Shown here piece after piece: positions 15,884-23,740 of a DNA stretch of 64,000 bases (position 1 is the stretch's first letter; every line of letters starts with the position of its first letter). Made by a program: the position numbers and the translations under genes. The notes beneath the pieces were generated by a model. It had not been told where the DNA came from. It made no database searches and saw only the letters and a list, made by a program, of their open reading frames with translations. The stretch spans positions 33,243 through 97,242 of the forward strand of contig DATAUV010000120.1 of assembly GCA_036268075.1 (NCBI GenBank), read 5' to 3'. The stretch is from DATARH01 sp036268075 (GTDB lineage: Bacteria; Pseudomonadota; Alphaproteobacteria; ATCC43930; CGMCC-115725).

Positions 15884-16978
15884 GTGGCCGAGGTGCTGAG
15901 GGGGTGGATTACGTCGCCTACTGAACCGGCCCGCCTCGACCCGCCGAATACGGCCGGGGCGATTGTGATGGCGGCCGGGATTTTTACCGTCGCCTCGCTA
16001 CCGCGCCTGCCGTTTCCCGGGTTTCTGGCGGGGGTGGCGGCGGCGGTCGTGGCGCTGGCCTGGATCGCGGTCGCCGCTGGGCTCGCCGTGTCGACGGCGC
16101 GGCATGGCGGGCTCGCGCGGCGGACGGGGCCGGTGGTCGAAAGCTTTGGCATCGGCACCTGGGTCGCCGGCACCGCGGTGTTTGCGCGGGTGCTGATGCT
16201 GGCGACGCCGGACGACCCGTGGCCGGCGCGCGTCTTGTTCGCGCTCGCGGCCGGGTTGTGGCTGTGGTTCATGCCGCGCGCGGTCCGCAACCTTGTTTGC
16301 CTCGCGCGGACGCGGCTGCCGCCGAACGGCATCATCCTGCTGGCGACCGTGGCGACCCAGGCGGTCGCGCTGATCGCGCTGCGGCTATTTCCGGCCGCGC
16401 CGGGCGTGCGGCTCGCGGCGGCCGGGCTGATGGCGCTCGGGGTGCTGTGCTACGCCCTCGCCGCGTTTCTCGTCGTGCGGCGCTATGCCGGCGGCGGCTG
16501 GGCCCTCGCCACGGATTGGGCCAACGGCAACTGCATTCTCCACGGCGCGCTGTCGATCACCGGCCTCACCGCAACCGTCAGCGGACGGTTCGGCGCGGGT
16601 GCGATCCTGGCGCTGTGGGGGGTGGCGGCGGCGATTTTCGTCACCGTCGAGGCGATCGAAATTGCCCGTGTGGCCGCGCGCGTCCGCGCGGCCGGCTGGC
16701 GCGCGGCGGTGCTCGTCTACGATGTCTCGCAATGGGCGCGCAACTTCACCTTCGGGATGTTCTACGCCTTCACCCTCGCCTTCGTGGCGCGCTGTCCGGT
16801 CGTCGCCTCGCCAAGTCTCGGCGCGCTCAGAGCAGCGGTCGCCGCCTATGGCGCCTACGTCGTGCTGGCGCTGCTGCTGGCCGAGACGGCGCTGCTGCTG
16901 TTCGGCGCGCGGGCGATGCCTATTGCAGCCCGCCCAGCCGCGGCGCCGGGGCGGCAGCGGCGGCGGCAGTCCGGTTGA
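15884..16978 (+). CDS. TehA/SLAC1-like (TDT family) multi-helix membrane protein
   Basis: A 364-aa integral membrane protein with about ten hydrophobic helices, resembling the tellurite-resistance/dicarboxylate transporter (TDT) fold: 'DPPNTAGAIVMAAGIFTVAS' at the start and a 'WANGNCILHGALSITGL' segment around residue 210. The substrate, anion or acid, is unknown. GTG 15884, preceded by GGGGGGACG, is chosen; the frame is open further upstream without family similarity. The C-terminus is proline/arginine rich and overlaps the end of a small minus-strand ORF. Confidence 0.65.
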   Translation: MAEVLRGWITSPTEPARLDPPNTAGAIVMAAGIFTVASLPRLPFPGFLAGVAAAVVALAWIAVAAGLAVSTARHGGLARRTGPVVESFGIGTWVAGTAVFARVLMLATPDDPWPARVLFALAAGLWLWFMPRAVRNLVCLARTRLPPNGIILLATVATQAVALIALRLFPAAPGVRLAAAGLMALGVLCYALAAFLVVRRYAGGGWALATDWANGNCILHGALSITGLTATVSGRFGAGAILALWGVAAAIFVTVEAIEIARVAARVRAAGWRAAVLVYDVSQWARNFTFGMFYAFTLAFVARCPVVASPSLGALRAAVAAYGAYVVLALLLAETALLLFGARAMPIAARPAAAPGRQRRRQSG

Positions 16979-17153
16979 CCCCGGTCCGCGTCCCCCGCAA
17001 GCGCGGCGCGAGCATCGCCATCACGATCAGATTGAGTACGACGAGCCCGACCGCGATCACGACAAGGAACGGATTGATTTCCCCCGCCGCATGGTCGATG
17101 CGGGAGACGAGAGCGCCAAGGCGGAGGTGCCCGTTTCGCGGGCTTCGACGCAT
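16920..17153 (-). CDS. Small single-pass membrane protein, unknown function
   Basis: A 77-aa ORF with ATG 17153 preceded on its strand by a good Shine-Dalgarno (GGAGG, 5-base spacing). Residues 16-30 (SRIDHAAGEINPFLV) lead into a clear membrane helix (residues 27-47, FLVVIAVGLVVLNLIVMAML), followed by a basic, Ala/Pro-rich tail. The 3' end overlaps the convergent TehA-like gene by 59 bases. The start signal and the single helix support a real gene; no function can be given. Confidence 0.55.
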   Translation of the reverse strand: MRRSPRNGHLRLGALVSRIDHAAGEINPFLVVIAVGLVVLNLIVMAMLAPRLRGTRTGVNRTAAAAAAPAPRLGGLQ

Positions 17154-17412
17154 CGATGCCTCCGACCCCAGCGAAGATGCGGGACCGCCCCAAACGGCGA
17201 TCCCGCTCGGCGCTCGGCAACATGAAGCCTCGCCAACCCGCCCCGATCACAGGCTCTGCCGGCCCGAATTGGCCCGGAACGGTGACACAAGCGCTCTACC
17301 GGCGCCGTCGCCGCGCGTCTTTCACCTATGACAATACCCCGGCCGGAATCGGTGGCTGCGCGACACAGGGGATTGAGCAGAGCCGTTATCGGCGCAGTTC
17401 GAGGATGTGAGG

Positions 17413-17656
17413 ACGCAGAGGTACGCGGAGGATTTGATGGCTCACAGGTCATTCACCATCCGCGTGATGCCGTCACGCATATGGGCCACATGGAAATTCA
17501 ATAGGTATCCGAGTCTATAGCGACCCAGTTTCAGATAGCTGAGTAGCTAGGGCCTTATGGATCGGCAAGATCGTCTGGACGGTCTTTGCCTCGCCGACTT
17601 CGTTCTCCCTCACACTCGAATCCTCTGCGTTACTCTGCGCCCTCTGCGGTGAAACC
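17413..17656. repeat. CGCAGAGG-type flanking repeats around the GxxExxY remnant
   Basis: The left flank GACGCAGAGGTACGCGGAGG (17411-17430) and right flank CTCTGCGTTACTCTGCGCCC plus TCTGCGGTGA (about 17627-17656) are inverted relatives. They delimit a unit of about 240 bases, suggesting that the gene once moved as part of a repeat-bordered cassette. The rest of the gap 17154-17410 shows no feature I recognise. Confidence 0.5.
17442..17612 (-). pseudogene. Remnant of a GxxExxY-family gene
   Basis: Read on the minus strand, this stretch encodes the C-terminal part of a GxxExxY protein: 'KTVQTILPIHKA' and then, after one inserted T, 'LLSYLKLGRYRLGYLLNF' and 'HVAHMRDGITRMVNDL' with a TGA at 17442. 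The inserted base (GCCCTAGCTACTC instead of GCCCAGCTACTC) creates an in-frame TAG, and the N-terminal half with the GxxExxY motif is missing. The flanks carry the typical CGCAGAGG-type repeats, CGCAGAGGTACGCGGAGG near 17413 and its inverted relatives near 17627-17652, which commonly border this family. Confidence 0.7.
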
Positions 17657-17659
17657 CAT

Positions 17660-18055
17660 TTAATCGTCGGAAATCTTTTGCCAGGTGAGCTCGCGATATT
17701 CCTGCACGCCGCCCGATTGGCGGGGCGGCGGGGTCAGCACGACTAGCTCGCCCTCGAACCGCACGCCCCGCACCTGGTCGCTGCCGAGCCGGGCGGGGTC
17801 GGAGGCGGCGTCGACGCGGGTCACGAGCTTCGTGCCGTCGAAGGTGTAGTTGCCGCAATAGGAGGCGTAATCGCGCGCCACGCCCGCCGGCAATTCCTTG
17901 CGGCCGTCGCACACGACCGATTGCATCCGTCCGTCGGCGGTGAAGGTGACCCGGCCGATGCCCTGGCCGCCATAGGGCTCGGGCAGCGCCGCGCCGTCGG
18001 CGCCCTTGGCCGTGGCGCCGACCAGCTTCCAGGTGCCGACGATGGAGACCGCCAT
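17660..18055 (-). CDS. Lipocalin-like domain protein
   Basis: A 131-aa protein matching the Lipocalin_5/lipocalin-like family: an N-terminal 'IVGTWKLVGATAK', central 'GRVTFTADGRMQSVVCDGRK', 'YCGNYTFDGTKLVTRVD' and a C-terminal 'YRELTWQKI'. No signal peptide, so probably cytosolic, with an unknown small ligand. The ATG at 18055 lies 4 bases after the stop of a 20-codon ORF with a strong ribosome-binding site, and the amidase gene lies upstream on the same strand, so the three may be one transcript. Confidence 0.8.
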   Translation of the reverse strand: MAVSIVGTWKLVGATAKGADGAALPEPYGGQGIGRVTFTADGRMQSVVCDGRKELPAGVARDYASYCGNYTFDGTKLVTRVDAASDPARLGSDQVRGVRFEGELVVLTPPPRQSGGVQEYRELTWQKISDD

Positions 18056-18059
18056 CGCC

Positions 18060-18122
18060 CTACTCCGCCGCCGGCGAGGCCGGCTTGGCCTGCGGCTGCT
18101 TGGTGAAATACATCCGATGCAT
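18060..18122 (-). CDS. Tiny 20-aa ORF upstream of the lipocalin-like gene (possible leader peptide)
   Basis: An ATG at 18122 is preceded on the minus strand by GGAGGA at good spacing. It encodes MHRMYFTKQPQAKPASPAAE and stops 4 bases before the lipocalin-like start, which itself has no obvious Shine-Dalgarno. That layout suggests translational coupling or a leader peptide. It is too short for similarity evidence. Confidence 0.4.
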   Translation of the reverse strand: MHRMYFTKQPQAKPASPAAE

Positions 18123-18166
18123 GGCGTCCTCCGATGCGGGAGCTGAACGTACCTGGGAAAACTGTG

Positions 18167-19543
18167 TCACAGCGCCGGGCGTTTGGCGATCCACCCGGCG
18201 GCTTGTTCGTAGGCGTGGCCAACGCGGAGCACTGTCGCCTCGTCGAAGGCGCGGCCGACGAACTGGGCGGATAGCGGCAGGCCGTTCGCCGCGAAGCCGC
18301 AGGGCAGGGCGACGCAGGGGTGGCTCGTCACATTGAAGACCGAGGCGAGCGGCTGCGGGTTGCGCCACGGGTTGGTGTCGGTGTCCTCGAGCACCGGCGC
18401 GGGGCCGGGGATGATCGCGGCCAGCAGCGCGTCGCAGCGTTCGAACAGCGCATCGACCTTATTCGTCAGGATGCGGCGCAGGCGCTGGGCCTGGACGTAT
18501 TGGCGCGCGGTGACGAAGGCGCCGAGGGTCAGGCGCTCACGGGTGACCCGGGCGTAAAGTTCGGGCCGCTTGCGCAGATCCTCGGCGTGTATCGCAAACG
18601 ACTCGCTGTGCGAAATCGTTCTCGCACAGGCCTGGAAATGATCGTTCGGCGGCAATTCCACCTCGATCACCTCGGCGCCGAGCGCTTTCAGCACCTCCGC
18701 CGTCTTGTCGAGTGCGGCGGCCTGCTCGGCGCCGACCCGGCCGTCTTTGTTGAAGGCGCGGGCATAGCCGATGCGGAGCCCGGTCACGCCGCGCCGCAAA
18801 TCGGCGATGTAATCGGGCACCGGCACATCGGCGGAGCCGGGGTCGCGCGGGTCGTACCCGGCGAGCACTTGCAAGGCGAGCGCCGCGTCCTCGACCGTCC
18901 AGGTCAGCGGGCCGGCGGTGTCGAGGCTGTAGCATAACGGAGCGACGCCGCGCCGGCTGACCCGGCCATAGGTCGGCTTGAGCCCGACCGTGCCGCAATA
19001 GGCGGCCGGCAGGCGGATCGACCCGCCGGTGTCGGAGCCCATCGCGAGCCCGACGATCCCGGCCGCCACCGCGGCGCCCGAGCCGCTCGACGACCCGCCG
19101 GTGAAATGCGCCGTGTTCCACGGGTTGCGCGCCGGCGGGAACGGCAGGTCGAAGGCCGGGCCGCCGGTGGCGAATTCGTGCGTCGCGAGCTTGCCGACCA
19201 GCACCATCCCGGCCGCTTCGAGCCGCGCCGTCGTCTCGGCGTCGGCGGCGGCGATGTTGTCGAGGAGGAGCCGCGAATGCGCGGTCGTGCGCAGCCCCGC
19301 CGCGTCGTAGATGTCCTTGAGCCCGTACGGGATGCCGTGCAGCGGGCCGCGCCGGCGTCCGCCGGAAATCTCGCGCTCGGCCCGCCTGGCCGCGGCGCGG
19401 GCGCGGTCGGCGGTGATCTCGATAAAGGCGTCGAGCTTGGGGTTGAGCGCGGCCGCGCGGCTCAGCGCCATCTCGGTCAACTCGACCGGCGACACCTTGC
19501 CGGCGGCGAGCTGGCGGCCGGCCTCGGCGAGGGTCGGGATCAT
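18167..19543 (-). CDS. Amidase-signature hydrolase, AtzE-like
   Basis: A 458-aa amidase-signature enzyme with the Ser-cisSer-Lys triad visible: Lys76 in 'GLKD', the cis-Ser in 'GGSSSGSGAAVAAG' (about 151-152) and the nucleophile Ser175 in 'GSDTGGSIRLPA'. It overlaps by ATGA the stop of a DUF4089 gene; amidase plus DUF4089 is the arrangement of AtzE with AtzG, where the small subunit stabilises a carboxybiuret hydrolase. The substrate here is unproven; other amidases (allophanate-type, GatA-like) share the fold. A nitrogen-scavenging role would fit the nearby urea transporter. Confidence 0.85.
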   Translation of the reverse strand: MIPTLAEAGRQLAAGKVSPVELTEMALSRAAALNPKLDAFIEITADRARAAARRAEREISGGRRRGPLHGIPYGLKDIYDAAGLRTTAHSRLLLDNIAAADAETTARLEAAGMVLVGKLATHEFATGGPAFDLPFPPARNPWNTAHFTGGSSSGSGAAVAAGIVGLAMGSDTGGSIRLPAAYCGTVGLKPTYGRVSRRGVAPLCYSLDTAGPLTWTVEDAALALQVLAGYDPRDPGSADVPVPDYIADLRRGVTGLRIGYARAFNKDGRVGAEQAAALDKTAEVLKALGAEVIEVELPPNDHFQACARTISHSESFAIHAEDLRKRPELYARVTRERLTLGAFVTARQYVQAQRLRRILTNKVDALFERCDALLAAIIPGPAPVLEDTDTNPWRNPQPLASVFNVTSHPCVALPCGFAANGLPLSAQFVGRAFDEATVLRVGHAYEQAAGWIAKRPAL

Positions 19544-19728
19544 CGCTTCACCCCGCGGTCGTAGCGCGGCAGTTGCGCCGGCTCGTCCTCGTAGGCGAGC
19601 GGGATTTCGAGGACGGCGAGCAACGCCTGCATCTGGCGATAGGCGTCGCGCATGATCGCGTCGCGCTCAGGCGGCACGAGAACCCCGGCCCGCCGCAACG
19701 CCGCCTCGTAATCCAGATCGTCGCTCAT
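19540..19728 (-). CDS. DUF4089 (AtzG-like) small partner protein
   Basis: A 62-aa protein from ATG 19728 (MSDDLDYEAALRRAGVLVPP) that matches the DUF4089/AtzG pattern: a short helical protein with 'YDRGVKR' at the end. Upstream codons in the same frame lack similarity. It is translationally coupled (ATGA) to the amidase gene and is expected to form a complex with it. Confidence 0.75.
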   Translation of the reverse strand: MSDDLDYEAALRRAGVLVPPERDAIMRDAYRQMQALLAVLEIPLAYEDEPAQLPRYDRGVKR

Positions 19729-19817
19729 CGCCGCACCCTTTCCGGAAGGAGCCATGCGGCATCGTGCGGCAAGAGCGGCGGCCACTCAAGCGAGCCGATT
19801 TGCGCTAGGATAGGGCG

Positions 19818-20540
<723 letters not shown>

Positions 20541-20557
20541 GGCCGCCGCGAACAGCC

Positions 20558-20845
20558 ATGCCGACGCGTCATCAAATCTGTTGCGTCACCAAAGCCGCGT
20601 TCATGAACCACCACCAGCGCCTCCGCCGCGTCGGCGGCGTCAACCCCGACGGGTCGTGGTGGAAGTTGACCGAGGCCGACGCCATCGCCGGGATCGAAGC
20701 CCGCCGCTGGAGCTTTTTCGTCGCCACCGACCGCGGCGACCGCGACATCGTCATCGCCACCAGCCGCTATGGGATACCGTACCTCAAGACCGCCGCCGAC
20801 GGGCTCCAGCCGGAGAGCCTCTTGGCGCTGCCGGAGTGCCGGTAG
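20558..20845 (+). CDS. DUF3892 domain protein
   Basis: A 95-aa protein from ATG 20558. The start (MPTRHQICCVTKAAFMNHHQ) carries the family 'I.CVTK' motif, followed by 'RRVGGVNPDGSWWKLTEADA' and the C-terminal 'YGIPYLKTAADGLQPESLLA'-type signature and 'LPEC'. This shows that the upstream ATG, not the internal one at 20603, is right. DUF3892 proteins are small single-domain proteins of unknown function. Likely co-transcribed with the dioxygenase gene. Confidence 0.8.
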   Translation: MPTRHQICCVTKAAFMNHHQRLRRVGGVNPDGSWWKLTEADAIAGIEARRWSFFVATDRGDRDIVIATSRYGIPYLKTAADGLQPESLLALPECR

Positions 20846-20861
20846 CTCGCTCGCTGCGCTC

Positions 20862-20958
20862 GGCCCTCACCCACCCTTCGGGTCCCCTCTCCCGCGATGC
20901 GGGCGAGGGTAAAACTGAATTTAGAATCACCCCTCCCGCACTGCGCGCACTGCCGAGA
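20862..20958. repeat. Degenerate family C repeat
   Basis: GCCCTCACCCACCCTTCGGG at about 20862, then CCTCTCCCGCGATGCGGGCG and a decayed right half (CCCTCCCGCACTGC...GAGAGG). It is related to the intact copy at 5833-5949 and again lies in a convergent gap. Confidence 0.6.
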
Positions 20959-20963
20959 GGCGC

Positions 20964-22343
20964 TTAGTCGGCGCCCCGGGGCTGTTGCGCGAGGTCGGTG
21001 TCGATCTCCTCGATCGAGCGTCCCTTGGTCTCCTTCCCGAAGCAGAAGGCGACGCCGCTGATGAAGTGGCAGGCGGCGAGAAAGAGGAAGGCGGGGAGGA
21101 TCGCGTCGACCGTCGCTTTCGGGCTGACGACATTCGACGAGCCGACGATCAGCGCCAGACCGGCCGGGCCGATGATCTTGCCGAGGCTGCCGAAACCATA
21201 GGCGGAGCCCATGCCGGTCGCCCGCAGATGCGCGGGCCAGACCTCGGCCGCGTAAGGCCCGATCGCGGCAAAGCCGCCGCCCGAGAAGAACCGGGCGAAC
21301 ATGATCGCCAGCCAGAACACCGACGCCGAACCGATAAAGGAGTTGTAGTAGAAGGCCGCGACGACAAGGCCGACGACCGCCCCGAACCCGTCGGCGATGC
21401 AGCACGGCACCCGCCCGATCTTGTCGGACAGATAGGCGAAGCTCAGCCTGCCGATAAACTCGCCGACGCTGGTCCAGATCATCAGATAGGCCGCCTCGGC
21501 CGGCGGAATCTTGAGCAGGAGAGCGAACAGCGTGGTCGACCACAGCGTGATGCCGTAGCCGCCGCATTGCTCGCCGAGGATGCCGATCCAGGTAACGAGA
21601 AGGCTCCGCGGGTGCTGGAACAATTCGCTGATGCGCGCCCGCTGCGGCTCGGGCAGCACGGCCGGCAGCACGATGTCCTTGGGGTTCATGTGCAGGGCCC
21701 AGGCGAGCGACTTGCGGGCCTCCTCGAACCGCCCGACGCGCATGAGCCAACGCGGCGATTCCGGGACCCACGCGCGGACGAGCAGGGTCAAGAGCGCCGG
21801 CAGCAGACCGGCGGCGAACAGCCCGCGCCACCCGATCGCCGGCGCCAGGTACGCCCCGAACACCGCACCGAGCCCGGTGCCGATCGGGATGCAGGCGGTC
21901 ACCAAGCCGCCGATCATGCCGCGCATCCGGGTCGGCACGTATTCCTGAACCAGCGGCAGGTCGACGACGTAAAGCCCGCCGACGCCAAACCCGACCAGCA
22001 GCCGGAAGAGGCTCATGTAAATCCAGCCCTGGTCCGGCGTCAGGGCCAGAAACCCGGTGGAGATCGAGAAGGTCAGTACGGTCGCGATAAAGATCTTGCG
22101 GCGGCCGACCCGGTCGGCCATCCAGCCCCAGAACCAGGCGCCGGGAATGGCGCCGACACCCGACGACAGCAGCATGATCGCCGACTCGCCATAAGTCAGG
22201 TGCCAGGGGCCGACGATAAAGGCGAGGACGTAGCCGATCAGGAAATAATCGAAGAACTCCAGCATGTCGCCAAGGATGGCGGCGAACACGATCTTGCGCT
22301 GGTTCCGCGTCAATGTTTGCTGGCGGTCCAACAATTCCAGCAT
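20964..22343 (-). CDS. MFS transporter, sugar/aromatic-acid porter type
   Basis: A 459-aa inner-membrane symporter with twelve predicted helices. The start 'FAAILGDMLEFFDYFLIGYV' is typical of the aromatic-acid:H+ and SV2/sugar porter branches, and the loop 2-3 motif 'GWMADRVGRRKIFI' and the loop 8-9 'YLSDKIGRVP' are the MFS signatures. 'PESPRWLM' and the C-terminal 'KGRSIEEID' match the sugar-porter-like group. Substrate unknown. It lies upstream of nothing obvious; the fumarylacetoacetate-hydrolase-family gene 275 bases upstream on the same strand could supply a metabolic link. Confidence 0.88.
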   Translation of the reverse strand: MLELLDRQQTLTRNQRKIVFAAILGDMLEFFDYFLIGYVLAFIVGPWHLTYGESAIMLLSSGVGAIPGAWFWGWMADRVGRRKIFIATVLTFSISTGFLALTPDQGWIYMSLFRLLVGFGVGGLYVVDLPLVQEYVPTRMRGMIGGLVTACIPIGTGLGAVFGAYLAPAIGWRGLFAAGLLPALLTLLVRAWVPESPRWLMRVGRFEEARKSLAWALHMNPKDIVLPAVLPEPQRARISELFQHPRSLLVTWIGILGEQCGGYGITLWSTTLFALLLKIPPAEAAYLMIWTSVGEFIGRLSFAYLSDKIGRVPCCIADGFGAVVGLVVAAFYYNSFIGSASVFWLAIMFARFFSGGGFAAIGPYAAEVWPAHLRATGMGSAYGFGSLGKIIGPAGLALIVGSSNVVSPKATVDAILPAFLFLAACHFISGVAFCFGKETKGRSIEEIDTDLAQQPRGAD

Positions 22344-22572
22344 GGTCCCGGTCCCCGTTTTCCTGGTTCGGCTGTGTGTCGGGGAAGAGGCTAGTGTTCC
22401 GTCGAGGCCACCGGCAATTGATGCCGGGCGCAGGCCTGTGCCGCAAAAAACGACATTGCTCGGTCTGTCGCCATTTGGTTAGGGCCGCGCTTGCGTCCGA
22501 ACCGATGTTATTTCCAAAAGAACCATCCCGGCGAAACCCGAAATGGCTGTTTTGACGCCATTGAGCGCCGCG

Positions 22573-22602
22573 CTCTCCCTCTGCGCGCGCGCAGAGGGAG
22601 AG
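22573..22602. repeat. Perfect 30-bp palindrome, possible terminator
   Basis: CTCTCCCTCTGCGCG and CGCGCAGAGGGAGAG abut with no spacer. It begins 16 bases after the stop of the fumarylacetoacetate-hydrolase-family gene on the minus strand. A strong RNA hairpin or a double-stranded protein target is possible; there is no T-run. The remaining 22344-22560 has no recognised feature. Confidence 0.6.
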
Positions 22603-22618
22603 GTAGCGGAGGTACAGC

Positions 22619-23566
22619 TTACTTGGCGTATTTGCCGGTGAGCTGCTTGGTGAAGTCCGGGTAGGCGCCCGGGGTCTTTTCGTTCGCCTCGTTGTGGCAA
22701 TCGAGGCGGGTCTTGCGGGCCCAGGTGCGCTTGAGGTCGTCGCGGACCGAGAAGGTCAGCCTGCCGAGGCCTTCGGTTTCGAGCTCGATCTTGTCGCCGT
22801 CCATGAACGGGTTGAGCCCGCGATGGTTGGTGCCGGTGGCGACGATGTCGCCCGGGACCAGCGTGTGGATCGAGGTGAGCCAGGCGACCGACTTCTTGAT
22901 GCTGTGGCCCATGTCGTCGGTGTTGAAGTTCTGCATGAGCTGGCCGTTGTTCCACAGCTTGATCTGCAGCTTTTGCGGGTCCTTGATCTCGTCCTTGGTG
23001 ACGAGGAACGGGCCGATCGGCGCGAAGGTGTCGCGGCTCTTCATCTGGAAGAACACGTTGCCCGGAGGCGGCAGGCCGCGGGCCGAGCCGTCGATGAAGT
23101 TGGTGTAGCCGAAGATGTGGTCCATGACCTGGTCTTCGGTGAGGCTCGTCGAGGTCTTGCCGATGACGACGGCCATCTCGGCCTCGCCTTCGAAGATCGG
23201 CGCCGGCACGTCGGGCAGCACCATCGTGTCGCCCTCGCCGATGATCGCGCTCGGGGTCTTGTGGAACGCGTTGATCGGCGCCGGGGCGCTGCGCGTGCCG
23301 TCTTCCATGTAGTTGACGGCCATGCAGTCGATGGTCGTCGGCTTGGGCAGGGGCGGGCGGATCTTGACGCTCGACAGGGGAACGCCCTTGCCGCTCGCGG
23401 CCGCCGCCTCGATCTTGGAGCGGTAGGTGTCGAACTGCGCGATCAACCCGTTCATCAGGTCGCCGGGCCCGGTGTGCGGGATGTCCTGGACGACGGCGGA
23501 CACGTCCACGACGTCGCCCCCCTTCACCACGCCGAGCTTATAATCGTCGAAATAACATAATTTCAT
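22619..23566 (-). CDS. Fumarylacetoacetate hydrolase family protein
   Basis: A 315-aa enzyme of the FAH superfamily, which cleaves C-C bonds of diketo acids or hydrates/isomerises related compounds. Metal-site motifs are present: 'PAPIFEGEAEMAVVIGK' (E.E) and 'NFIDGSARG' with the Asp, then 'VPGDIVATGTNHRGL'. ATG 23566 is chosen because it has GAGGGAG upstream and the FAH start 'MKLCYFDDYKLGVV'. The exact substrate, catechol meta-cleavage or another diketo acid, cannot be read. An MFS transporter gene lies downstream. Confidence 0.88.
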   Translation of the reverse strand: MKLCYFDDYKLGVVKGGDVVDVSAVVQDIPHTGPGDLMNGLIAQFDTYRSKIEAAAASGKGVPLSSVKIRPPLPKPTTIDCMAVNYMEDGTRSAPAPINAFHKTPSAIIGEGDTMVLPDVPAPIFEGEAEMAVVIGKTSTSLTEDQVMDHIFGYTNFIDGSARGLPPPGNVFFQMKSRDTFAPIGPFLVTKDEIKDPQKLQIKLWNNGQLMQNFNTDDMGHSIKKSVAWLTSIHTLVPGDIVATGTNHRGLNPFMDGDKIELETEGLGRLTFSVRDDLKRTWARKTRLDCHNEANEKTPGAYPDFTKQLTGKYAK

Positions 23567-23740
23567 GTGGGGCTCCCTCACCCGTCTTCTGACCTTGTCG
23601 ACCCGGGCCGGTCGCCCCACCCGCGTCTTCGGGGCAGGACCTTACACCGCTTCCGCGCATGGCGAGAACCGCGTTGTTGCGGGCGGCCTCCGACGCGATT
23701 CTCGCGGCGCCAAATTCGTCCCCGCCCACCGCGGCCAGCT

